From assembly GCA_949130495.1 (NCBI GenBank), contig OX422208.1, positions 689,269,702 to 689,333,701 of the forward strand: a stretch of 64,000 nt of DNA, read 5' to 3'. A program made the position numbers and the translations under genes. The notes under the pieces were generated by a model. That model was not told the DNA's origin. It did not search any database and saw only the letters and a program-made list of their open reading frames with translations. Shown one piece after another: positions 11,389-21,796 of this stretch (position 1 is the first letter of the stretch; each line of letters opens with the position of its first letter). The stretch is from Sambucus nigra (lineage: Eukaryota > Streptophyta > Magnoliopsida > Dipsacales > Adoxaceae).

Positions 11389-13835
11389 CCCAGCGCCGCT
11401 GCAAGGGTCAGCGCCGCTGCGAGCGTCAGCACCGCTTCAAGGGTCAGCGCTGCTTCAAGTGCCAGCGCCGCTACAAGTGTCAACGCCGCTGCAAGAGTCA
11501 GCGTCACTAGGGTTAGCGCCGCTGCAAGGGTCAGCACCGCTTCAAGTGCCAGCGCCGCTACAAGTATCTGCGCCATTGCAAGGGTCAGCGCCGCTTTAAG
11601 TGCCAGCGCCGCCGCAATCTTCCGCGCCGCTGCAAGTGTCGGCGCCGTTTCAAGTACCGGCGCCGCTGCAGGTGTCGGCGTCGCCGCAAAGGTCGGCGCC
11701 GCTTCAAGTGCCAGCGCCGCTGCGAGTATCTGCGCCATTGCAAGGGTCAGCACCGCTGCAAGTGTCGGCGCCACTTCAAGTGCCAGTGCCACTTCAAGTG
11801 TCAGCGCCGCTGCAAGTATCTACGTCGTTGCAAGGGTCAGCGCCGTTTCAAGTGCCAGCGCCACTGCAAGTGTCAGCGCCGCCGCAATCTTCCGCGCCGC
11901 TACAAGTGTCGGCGCCGTTTCAAGTACCAGCGCCGCTGCAAGTGTCCGTGTCGCCGCAAGGGTCGACGCCGCTTTGAGTGCCAGCGCCGCCGTAAGTATC
12001 TGCGCCATTACAAGTGTCGGCGCCACTTCCAGTGCCAGCGTCGCTTCAAGTGTCAGCGCCGCTGCAAGTGTCAGCGCCTCTGCAAGTGTCTACGCCGCTG
12101 CGAGGGTCAGCGCCGCTACAAGTGTCCGCGCCGTCGCAAGGGTCGGCGCCGCTTCAAGTGCCAGCGCCGTTGTAAATGTCTACGCCGCTGCAAGTGTCCG
12201 CGCCGCCGTAATGGTCGGTGCCGCTTTGAGTGCCAACGCCGCCGCAAGTATCTGCGCCATTACAAGTGTCGGCACCACTTCAGGTGCCTGCGCCGCTGCA
12301 AGTATCTGCGCCATTGCAAGGGTCAGCACCGCTGCAAGTGTCGGCGCCACTTCAAGTGCCAGCGCCACTTCAAGTGTCAGCGCCGCTGCAAGTATCTACG
12401 CCGTTGCAAGGGTCAGCACCGCTTCAAGTGCCAGCGCCACTAAAAGCATCACCGTCGCCGCAATCTTTCGCGCCGCTGTAAGTGTCGGCGCCATTTCAAG
12501 TACCAGCGCCGCTGCAAGTGTCCATGTCGCCGCTTTGAGTGCCAGCACCGCCGCAAGTATCTGCACTATTACAAGTGTCGACGCCACTTCAAGTGCCAGT
12601 GCCGCTGCAAGTGTCTACGCCGCTGCGAGGGTCAGCGCCTCTACAAGTGTTCGCGCCGTCGCAAGGGTCGGCGTCGCTTCAAGTGCCAGCGCCGTTGCAA
12701 GTGTTCGCGCCGCCGCAAGGGTCGGCGCCGCTTTGAGTGCCAGCGCCGCCGCAAGTATCTGCGCCATTACAAGTGTCGACGCCACTTCAGGTGCCTGCGC
12801 CGCTGCAAGTGTCTACGCCGCTGCGAGGGTCAGCGCCGCTGCAAGTGTCAGCGTCCCTGCAAGTGCCAGCACTGCTACAAGTGTCCGCGCCGCCGCAAGG
12901 GTCGGTGCCGCTTCAAGTGCCAGCGCTGTTGCAATTGTCTACATCGCTACAAGTGTCCGCGCCGCTGCAAGGGTCGGCGCCGCTTCAAGTGCCAGCGCCG
13001 CTGCAAGTGTCAGCGTCGCAGCAAGGGTCAGCGCTGCTGCAAGTGTCCGCGCCACTGCAAGGGTTGGCGCCGCTTCAAGTGTTAGCGCCTCTGCAAGTGT
13101 CGGCGCCGCTTCAAGTGTCAGCGCCGCTGCAAGTGTCGGCGCCACTGCAAGGGTTGGCGCAGCTTCAAGTGTCAGCGCCGCTGCAAGGGTCCGCGCCGCT
13201 GCAAGGGTCGACGCCCCTTCAAGTGTCAGCGCCGCTGCAAGTGTCCGCGCCGCTGTAAGGGTTCGCACTGCTGCAAGGGTCGGTGCCGCTTCAAGTGTCA
13301 GCGCCGTTGCAAGTGTCCGCGTCGCTGCAAGGGTCGGCGCCGCTGTAAGGGTGAGCGTCGCTGCAAGTGTCAGCGCCGCTGCAAGGGTCTGCGCCGCTGC
13401 AAGGGTTAGCGCCGCTTCAAGTGTCAGCGCCACTGCAAGGGTCAGCGCCGCTGCAGGTTTTCGCGTCGCTGCAAGGGTCGGCGCCGCTGCAAGGGTGAGC
13501 GTCGCTGCAAGTGTCAGTGCCGCTGCAAGGGTCCGCGCCGCTGCAAGGGTCAGCGCCGCTTCAAGTGTCAGCGCCGCTGCAGGTTTCCGCGTCGCTGCAA
13601 GGGTCGGCGTCGCTTCAAGTGCCAGCGCCACTGCAAGGGTCGGCGCCGCTGCAAGGGTCCGCGCCGCTGCAAGGGTCGGCGTCGCTTCAAGTGTCAGCGC
13701 CGCTGCAAGGGTCGGCGTCGGTGCAAGGGTCGATGCCGCTTCAAGTGCCAGCGCCGCTGCAAGGGCCAGCGTCGCTGCAAGTGTCCGCGCCGCTGCAAGG
13801 GTCGGCACCGCTGCAAGTGTCAGTGCCGCTACAGC
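11389..13835. repeat. Array E7: 18-bp GC-rich minisatellite, about 136 copies
   Basis: Consensus AGCGCCGCTGCAAGTGTC with variants at few positions (GCC/GTC, TTC/TGC, AGT/AGG). Higher-order structure is present: GCCGCAATCT recurs at 11611, 11881 and 12457, i.e. 15 and 32 units apart. The unit has six codons and lacks stops in several frames, so a 691-codon Ala/Ser/Val-rich frame (11974-14049) and others on both strands stay open. Very CpG-rich against an AT-rich background. Confidence 0.95.
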
Positions 13836-14747
13836 AAAGGTCACTACAGCAATAACATTAGAGAGGTGCCCGCGAGGGTCACCACATAAATCCAAAATTA
13901 AGAAGTACCACTGCAAGGGTCAGCGCCGCTGCAAGGGTCACTACAGTAATAACAGTCGAGAGAGTCAGCGTCACTGCAAGGCTCAGCTCCACTGCAAGGG
14001 TCACTGCAGAAATATTATTCGAGAAGTACCGCTACAAGGGTTTCGGTAGAAACTCATATCGAGGGAGTAGCTATCATGAGCAACTCCTCATCATAAAACA
14101 TCAGTATCTAAATGAACAACAACACTAACACTTTACTTTTTTGTACAGGTTGCCTAGTCGAGCAAGCAGGGCTCGAACAGGCGCGTTGGGACCTCCTGGG
14201 AGTTTTGGCTTGGCGGATGAGGAACAAGGTATGTTGAGCGAGCTCAACCACTTAGCACTATAGGATTGAGAGAATACTAGTAGGAGACCCTAGGGTCACC
14301 CAGTCCTCACACACCTCACACTTAGTCACAAGTGAAGTGAGCAGCCAAAGGGTTGGCTGCTCACAAGAAAAGAACTGTTTATAAAATGATTTTATAGGAG
14401 AGGGTCCTCTAAACCCCTCTCAAGAAAAAATGATTTTAGAAGGGGGTCCTCGAGACCCCCCTCAAGCTTGCAAATATTTTAGAGTAGGTGGTCCTCGAGA
14501 CCCCCTCTCAAGTTTACAAAGTTTATATCAAAGTTACCGTTTCAAAAGATATTTAGCAAATCAGATATTTTGTCTCCATTAGAAGACATACTTGCTTTTT
14601 AACTTTGGTCGGCGCCAGGGGGCATCTGCCAGAGGGGACAGGCAGACCTGCCTGCAGGTAGGGACAAATAGTACACTGCAGACTTTGTCCCTCACCAACC
14701 TTCTAAGTTTTAGCGCCAAAAGTGCCAACCCAGCCTTAGTGCCCAAG

Positions 14748-14755
14748 TATAAATA
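14748..14755 (+). promoter_or_regulatory. TATA box of putative element E LTR
   Basis: TATAAATA followed by GGACCCC, 382 bp before the end of the LTR at 15137. Supports U3 to the left and R-U5 to the right. Confidence 0.5.
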
Positions 14756-15137
14756 GGACCCCTGGGCAAGGTCATAGAGGATATAGATGAATAGACAATA
14801 GAAGTTGCACTGTTACTCTGCCAAAATATCACCAGACCTACCTAAGTATTCTCTCCCTGCTCATTCTCATAGTGCTGAGTGCCTTGTTCCTTCACTCCCC
14901 ACTGACAGCCATCACTCTCAGGTGTTTCCCTTGAGAAAATTGCTATTTTTGCTGTGAAAGTTCATCTTCTTGCAGGGAGTGAGTTGAAGCTTGAGTTCCA
15001 TTGTTACCAGAAGGAGAAGTTTTCTTCAGAAGTTGCACCAGGAGACCTTGAAGACCTTGCAGGCAGCGTCCATTGGAGTGGGTCACGCCTCACCCTTTCC
15101 AGTTATTCATAGACCCCAGTCTCACTACCCTCCTACA

Positions 15138-15612
15138 ATGTTATATATGAAGACGATGACAAACTGATCCAAGAACTCTCTGAACACTCGATTCGTCAGG
15201 TCCATAAATACGGTTGGAGCATTTGTCAGCCCAAATGGCATGACTCTGAACTCATAGGACCTATTTCTCATCAAGAAGTAGTCTTTGACATCTCCTACTC
15301 CTTGATACATAGCTTATGGTATCTTGATCCCAAGCCAATCTTTGAGGTAAAGGTAGCTCCCCTCAACTAATCGAATAAGTCATCGATTCGGGGTAATGAA
15401 TACTTATTCCGTATCGTGACTTTATCCTTTTCCCTTATCAGACTGATTTATTCTCGATCTAAAGCATTTGATATCACTTCTTACATCATATCGTACGGTT
15501 CTACTGACTGTGCATAAGAATAAAATTAAATTTAAGGTTATGGTTTCCCTTACGGATGATAACCAGGGTACTAAACTCATATGCTAAAGGTCAACCATAC
15601 CTAGCTCCCGAC
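15138..15612 (-). pseudogene. Reverse transcriptase fragment of chromovirus C
   Basis: Minus-strand translation shows KYSLPRIDDLFD and then [13 protein letters not shown], followed by [15 protein letters not shown]: the classical Ty3/gypsy RT core in chromovirus form. At the catalytic FxDD site both aspartates are replaced (FIYNI), and several stops interrupt the N-terminal part, so it is inactive. It is cut at 15137 by the E LTR end. The remaining bases up to the hAT target site at 15605 show no domain. Confidence 0.85.
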
Positions 15613-17000
15613 TAGGGCTGTAAACGGATATTCGAAAATCCACATCCGTCCGATATCCGAATCCGAATTTGCGGATATTTATCCGAAAAAATGGAAACGG
15701 ATACGAATATGGATACTCTATAAAAATATCCGAGAAAATGGATACGGATACGGATAGTACTAGTATCCTACATGGATAATCCGTATCCAATGCGGAGTAT
15801 CCATTTTACCGGATATCCGTTTTACCGAATATCCGTATCCGTCAAACATATGTTTAAAATATTACTAATAATATTAGTATTAGTATTACTAATAAAATAA
15901 TATTAAAAAAACCTTAATCGTTTATTCCTTAAAACAAAACAAACACAATACTCCACTCAAAACAAAAGCACCCTACAGTTATTATTTTATTGGGTGTATT
16001 ATAAAATTCCATGTATTATTAGTTTATTGAGTATATTATCATGGAGTTACAATACACCCTATCATACACAACATACATCCACTAAAGAACATATACTCCA
16101 CAAAAAAAAACTAATTTCATTTCACTTCTCTTTCGTACAAAACAAGAGAAAAGAAACCCTCATTTCACTCCACAAAAAACTCTCAATCCTCCACCTCCAC
16201 CTCCAACCCGCCGCATCAGCCCACAACTGCTCATCAACCCCGCCACCGCTTCTCGTTAACCAACCCATCAGTTGCGCATCAACTCTGTCTCTACGTCACT
16301 CCACATTCCCTCCTCCTGTAATAGAAAATTAGTAACAACAGGTACATACAAAATAAAAATAAAAATATATAACTGTATTTATATGTTGTTTATGTGATTG
16401 TTCATTAGTTTCCTTAATTATAAATAAATTTAGGAGAGAAACAAAAAATAAAGTGATGATTTTGATTGTGATGAGAAGTGAAGTTAATAGCAGGTATATT
16501 ATATACAAAATAAAAATATATGCTTATTAAAATAAATATATCAGTAGGTTTTGAAGACTAAAAGGTCCATGAGGTTATCATTCTCAATAAAATTTGATTT
16601 AATCTAAAAGGTGCAGATGTATTTCTACTGTTATGGAATGATACTGTTATTTTTTTTTAGATGGCTTGAAGCTTACATGTTTGTAAAGTATGGATGGCTT
16701 TAAGCTATATTATCATTATGGAATGTTACTATTATTATAGAAGCCAGGAGGGAGTAATTTTGTTATATATTTATTTGGATTGGATTCGATTTCTTGGATT
16801 GAATATTTTGACAGTTATTTTTTGCGATGGATAAATAATGTAAACGGATACGGATATTATCCGAATCCGAGGAATCTGAGCGGATACGAATATGGATAGG
16901 TGTTTTAACTATCCGGTTGATACGGATAGTGCATCTAGATAGCGGATACGGATATGGAAAACATGGTATCCGATCCGTATCCGTCCGTTTACCACCCCTA
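15613..17000. mobile_element. Non-autonomous hAT transposon with 8-bp target duplication
   Basis: Terminal sequences TAGGGCTGTAAACGGAT (left) and, reverse-complemented, TAGGGGTGGTAAACGGA (right) are imperfect inverted repeats. The flanks are identical 8-bp direct repeats CTCCCGAC (15605-15612 and 17001-17008), the hAT hallmark. About 200 bp at the left and 180 bp at the right are filled with GGATACGGATA/ATATCCG subterminal repeats. The roughly 1.0-kb AT-rich middle has no transposase; a 112-codon frame at 15994 has no recognisable domain. It is inserted in remains of element C. Confidence 0.88.
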
Positions 17001-17008
17001 CTCCCGAC

Positions 17009-17712
17009 ATTCGCTATGTTTCATGCGTGGGATGTCTCGTAAAGTGAAATTCAAATAAGAAACCCCCCGATACACTACTAACTAACATTATCGATCAACG
17101 AAAGTTGTGGTCCTCAGTATTTGTCTCGTACCCCACATCCCTACTTCTTGCTAACAATAGCGCATCTATTCTCATGTTACGAAAAAGATATTCAACACAT
17201 TACTCCTACTAATTTGGCATTAGGATCTTCAAATTGGCCCCAAAATTATTCTCATGCCCAGAGATATTTCATTCTTTCCTGAATCACCATAGTAAACATT
17301 TCTACCCACAGGGATTTGGTATAACCCGACGACATACTCCACAAGCCTCTACAAGATTTAATTTTCCTCTCGGATGACACTTAGCATAAATTGTTTCATG
17401 TCCAGGACTATTGGACACCTAATATTATTTTAATGGTCTATTACCACACAAACTTGAATGATCCATTTCGAAATCGAGATAATCATACAATTTACGCTCA
17501 TGATTCTCAAGTAGTACAAGTAAGCTGTAACGCACATAGGTTATTTGAAATTTTCCTCGTAACTAAAAGGAAACACTATAATTGATAAAGTATTGTACCT
17601 CCAAACGTGGGTGGTAGATGTGGTATCAGTGGCATAACTGCATATCAGGCATTATAGATACGTCCATACTGTACTACCTGCTGCTGTTGTGAAGTCTGTG
17701 TTACTAGGGTGA
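17009..17712 (-). other. Residual element C sequence, no domain recognised
   Basis: Lies between the hAT element and the C gag remnant. By position it should correspond to C gag-pol after a deletion, but I cannot read a protease or other domain in it. No other gene seen. Confidence 0.4.
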
Positions 17713-18328
17713 TTATCCCTGTTTCCCCAATTTGGGTATTCTGTGGTGTCGAGTGAACATCCAATGACTATTGTAGGATCCTGCCCTTGCTAGGCCAATT
17801 TCGACGGTAGTGACCCCATTCGCCGCATATGAAACACTTACCCACAAAGTTTCTTTTTTGCTGGCCCTGATGGTCTCGCTGACCTTGTTGAATTGGCTAA
17901 GGCTTTCCTCCAGCTCTTTGCAGGCAAACTTGGAATTTGTGGCCATTTCTTCCACACTTAAAACACCTCTTTGTGAAAGCCTTCTGTCCTTGGCCTTGTT
18001 GGCCCTGGTGGGTTGGTCTCTTCCCACGGTTCTCATAGTCTTTTTGGTCTTGATGTCTCTGAGGAGCTTATCGCTGTTGAGACGGTATTTTCCCAATGTT
18101 ATTATTCCTCTAAATGTCATATTGATAAACTTCTCTTATTCTTTTGCCCCCTGTAAGCGGCACGCTGTGATTTTGGTACTGCAATATGACGGTAGTCACT
18201 ACTTGTGCCACGATGTTCGCGATCTCAGTGATTTCCTCTCTTTCTTGGTGTACCTGAGGTACTTGTTGGTCTTGTCTCGCATTTACTTCTTCAGCGGTGT
18301 TAGTGTGTCTCTCCCCCATAAGCGACAT
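17713..18328 (-). pseudogene. Gag remnant of chromovirus C with two zinc knuckles
   Basis: The probable N-terminus MSLMGERHTNTAEEV starts at 18328. The central gag core is missing. Downstream, in a second minus-strand frame, a complete CCHC knuckle CFKCGRNGHKFQVC (about 17955) is followed by a second one, CFICGEWGHYRRNW (about 17825), whose last Cys is Trp. Order (leader, gag N-terminus, knuckles) and strand agree with the C LTR and primer site at 30547-33409, from which it is separated only by element A. Stops and frame changes make it non-functional. Confidence 0.75.
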
Positions 18329-18427
18329 CTGAAATTCAAATGAATTTTATAAAACCAGCGTCCATACATAACATTGTAGCAGAAGTACGTAAAACGTATG
18401 AAGAGTACAACAATCCTAAAATATAGG

Positions 18428-19003
18428 TGTTGATGTAAAAAATTAGATCGTATCTAATTATTCAATCACAGATAAAAGAAATGAAACAAAGAGTTTATAA
18501 AGTGGTTCAGGCTTATAAGAATGGCCTACGTCCACTGTTATGTTATTGCTGAGTGTTTGGGAATTCTCGAATACAAGTTCTCTCAAGAAATTTCGGTCCC
18601 TCTACAATGAGGATTGTACAATGTATTTATACCCCTGAGGCTGTAATGTGAAAGGGTAATACATTAAATGATGTACATATGAAAGGGTAATACATTCAAT
18701 GCCCCTTAAGTGTATGCGTCTGAATGATAAGCATTTAATGAACAGTCAAACTGTTGGTTATCCTGCTATTAATGCTTTGTTAGAGGTGCAGTTCGGACCG
18801 CCTGAGTTTCTCGGTACTCAAGAGTTCCTCGGAGAGTTCTTGTTCCTTGGAGCGTATGAGTTCCTCGGGGAAGCAGTGTTCCTCGTTGTAGTATGGTTCC
18901 TCGGAGCGTGTGAGTTCCTCGGAAATGTTTGTTGTTGCCATGTAGATTGCCATGTGTCTTCACTCAATTGAGCCATGTCAGCAGACTAAATTTGGTATCA
19001 ACA
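18428..19003 (-). repeat. 3' LTR of element A
   Basis: Read on the minus strand it starts TGTTGATACC and ends CATCAACA. It contains the phased 18-bp U3 repeats, a TATAAATAC box near 18619 and the U5 block TGGACGTAGGCC (plus-strand 18523-18534) followed by TGAACCACTT. Confidence 0.95.
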
Positions 19004-19020
19004 GAAGCCCCCAATGTTTC
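19004..19020 (-). other. Polypurine tract of element A
   Basis: Minus-strand GAAACATTGGGGGCTTC directly precedes the LTR start TGTTGATACC. Element B has the near-identical GAAACATTGGAGGCTTC at 52357-52373. Confidence 0.8.
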
Positions 19021-19254
19021 ATAGTTCGAACTTTGAGGAGTGTGGGACATTCTTTCTCGGAATATGGCAGTTTTAAATGGTGATCCTGAAATTTAGGAGT
19101 CTTTTGTATTTATTTCTCCTTCCATCTTCGTAGAATCAGGATTTTTGAATTTTTCTACTCGCTTTGATTCTCGCGCCCTTTTTGTCTTTTTAGCCGCCGG
19201 TAACGTAACCGTCTCCTTTTGTAATCATTACTTTTTCCTTCTCCCAAGGCAGAG

Positions 19255-19261
19255 TATTTAA
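19255..19261 (+). promoter_or_regulatory. TATA-like box of the first antisense gene, element A
   Basis: TATTTAA 168 bp upstream of the ATG at 19426. Element B has TATTTAA at about the same distance (171 bp) on its minus strand (52118-52124). Spacing conserved in two independent copies supports a promoter driving the antisense gene. Confidence 0.55.
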
Positions 19262-19425
19262 GCGTCACAGATAATCCCATCGTCTTCTACTTTTTCAAAT
19301 TTGTATCTTCGAATTTTCCATTGTCTTACTCTCTTGTGCGTTCATCCTTTTCATCGTTCGTTGTCAACAGATCCACTCTTTTTCTGTAAGATCTTCTTCC
19401 TTCTTCTTCATTTCCTTTATTCATC

Positions 19426-21620
19426 ATGGTTTACCCTGTTGTATCTCTTGATAAGTTTCGCTCTGATTTTTCTATTCCCTCCTGGTTTGTTTTGGAAGAG
19501 CATTCTGAGCCTTCTGACTATTTCTATTTGGTTGAGGGACATTGGTTCCACAGTCTCTTTGTTGCTGAGTGTGGATTTTCTTTTCCACCCAATCCCTTAT
19601 GTCTGGAATTCTGTCAATACTTTGACGTTGTTCCTGCAAGAATAGCCCCCAATACATGGAGAATACTTAATGGGGTTCATAGGTTAAATCAAATTCATGG
19701 AACTCGCATTGGAATTCCAGAAATCATGTTTTGTTATAGATGGGCAGTGGGTGATAACACTTTTTATTTAAAAACTAGATTTTTAAATAGGGCTTTAGTG
19801 GTCAATCTACCGGATGCCAATAGGGACTATTTTGAGCATGGGATTGTTATAAAAAATTGGCAACATGCTCCTTTATCTGGAGATGAAGTGTATTAGGGTC
19901 CCAGATGCCCTCCCTATGGCAATGGGATAGGTTATTTTTATTTCATTTTATTTATTTTGAAATTATGCTTCCTCTGTGTTTGACAAAATGTGCCACTGAT
20001 ATTGTAATTTTGATTTATTTACAGTTGATAGCAAAAGAAAGTGTCCAAAAGAGGCAGACGTTAACATAAGACATTTGAAACTTATCTGGAGTTTGCATCA
20101 GTCTGTTGCCGATGAGCACATTAGGTCAGCTTCATATCTGCTGCAGTATAAGAGCTACACCACTTCTTTTACTGCTCGTCCGGTAATAAGCAACGCAGAG
20201 CCAGTACCAACCTCTACCAGTTCTTCGCCTGAGTCACACGTTCCTTTAAGTGAAAAGATGAAGAAGAGAAGACCTCCCATTCTCTTCGAGAAACCTGCCT
20301 CTGGTGCTGGAGAGGCCAATAGAAGTAAACACGATGTCCCAGAAGGGACAAAGAAAGTTGATACACCTTCCTCGGCTGCTCCTGTGAAGGTTGTCGAGAA
20401 GCCCCCGGTGGCTCCGAGCAAGCCTGCTGCTCCAGGAGAAGTGATTGTAATATCACCGACCAAGAGTTCCTCTTTGGTTTGAATCTATCCTTATTCCCCC
20501 AAGGAAGATGAAGAAAAGCTCCTCGGTCAATTTGGCTGAAACCATCACTCAGCCCTCAATTACTGGAACTGGTGTTCCAACTTTTGTTCCCCCGAGCTCT
20601 GCCATGAGCTCGGTGAAGACTTGGATCATTCCCGAGATCCAAGGTATTGAAAATAACCTTTCTCGGGACATGGTTACATCATTGGCTGCTCTACATATTG
20701 CCTCTGTAAGTCTTGTTGCTTTGAACTTTTCATCTTTCCCTTGTTATATCTGTCTCTGACTTGCTTTCATTTTCTTTTCACAGTTGGTGAGATGCTTCAA
20801 TACAATTTTGAAAAAAGATGAAGCTATTAAAGCTTCAAGCTCCTCGTCAGGTGTAGAGGAGGCTCTGATGGGTGTGAGGCAGTCTTTGGAAGATTCTCGT
20901 CAGAAGTACGATGCTGACAAAGCTATTTGGGAGAAGAAACTTACCTCCACCGAGAAGGAGAAGGCCCAAGTTGTTGAAATCTCCAAAGGGTTGGAGAAGA
21001 AAATGAATGCTTTAGAGAATAAGAATAAAGATCTTGAAGGGAAGCTCAAGAATGCTGAGGAGTTTGAAGATAAACTCAAGGTTGTTGAGGAAGAATTAAT
21101 CTAACTTCGGGAAGTAAGTCGCCAGAAGGAGGAGGTTGAGAAAAAATTGAAGACTGCTGAAAACCTTCTGTCCGAGAAGCTTTCCTCGGAGAAGTTAAAG
21201 AGAAATTTGGCTGTGAAGAAGTCTTTCATCACTGGTTGGGACAAGGGGTGGAACAAGGGCTTGGCTGCCATGATGTCGCAAGTAGAATATGGCAGCCTCA
21301 AGTACTTTAGGGATGGATGGGTCGCTGATCTATAGGAGATGAAAGTGGATGAAAATTCCGAACTCTTTCAGCGACACATCCCTCGTCCCCCTCCAACTCC
21401 TGAAGATGAAGAAGAGGACGAAGCTGCCTCCGAAGAGTCTTCCATGGTGATGGGAGATCAAGTTTCTCATCCCCCATCCATCCAGCATACAAACGAGGAA
21501 CTCACTACTTCCTTCGAGCAACCTCTAGTACTTTACCAACTACTATCTGCTCCATCCGAGCAACCTACCTCCTCGTCCCAGCCTCCCGAGAAAGTTTTGG
21601 GAGACAAGGAAAAGGTGTAG
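19426..21620 (+). pseudogene. Antisense gene 1 of element A (three exons, coiled coil)
   Basis: Runs opposite to gag-pol. Exon 1 (19426-19930) starts MVYPVVSLDKF and carries a compact domain with GHWFHSLFVAECGF, IAPNTWRILNG and CYRWAVGDNTFYLK; the pattern recalls the plant 'putative gypsy-type transposon' family (PF04195-like; my recollection). Exon 2 (20025-20705) is Ser/Pro/Lys-rich, with a frame change near 20480. Exon 3 (20784-21620) is a long Glu/Lys coiled coil followed by a Pro/Glu-rich acidic tail. Introns are 94 and 78 bp with GT-AG ends; element B has introns of 91 and 77 bp at the same places. Three stops (19894, 21103, 21333) break the frame; B lacks the first (CAG there). The role is unknown, perhaps a regulatory or chromatin-interacting retrotransposon protein. 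Confidence 0.75.
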
Positions 21621-21796
21621 GGTTGTTCGGGTTTATCTCTATTTTATTTTTCCTTTGTCAAATATAACCATGTAACTCTGAATTTTGTGATATAATAAAA
21701 CTTGAAATTTTGTTTTTGCATACTGTTGTCTCTTCTTCATGCTTTGTTTTGATTATTGATTACTTCTTTTTCCTCCTCTACTAGTTTCTGGCCAGG

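Larger units (their letters stand above)
11128..15137 (+). mobile_element. Putative 4.0-kb LTR of element E
   Basis: Starts TGTAGAAGGGTG right after a purine-rich GCACGAGGGGCTAA (polypurine-tract-like) and ends CCTCCTACA, so the ends form a TGTAG/CTACA inverted pair. A TATAAATA box lies 390 bp before the end, as expected for U3-R-U5. U3 contains arrays E6 and E7. Right of 15137 the sequence changes abruptly to the RT of element C. On this reading 5425-11127 is the tandem-repeat-rich 3' untranslated part of the same plus-strand element. Tandem repeats in 3' regions are known for Tat/Ogre-type elements. Only one LTR copy is present, so the boundaries and the LTR status are inferred. Confidence 0.5.

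Noticed and set aside
11974..14049. 691-codon open frame rich in Ala, Ser and Val
   Set aside because: The 18-bp unit is six codons and has no stop in several frames on both strands, so long frames are expected without selection. No start context, signal or domain supports a gene.
15994..16332. 112-codon frame inside the hAT element as a transposase
   Set aside because: No hAT dimerisation or zinc-finger motif, low complexity, and far too short.
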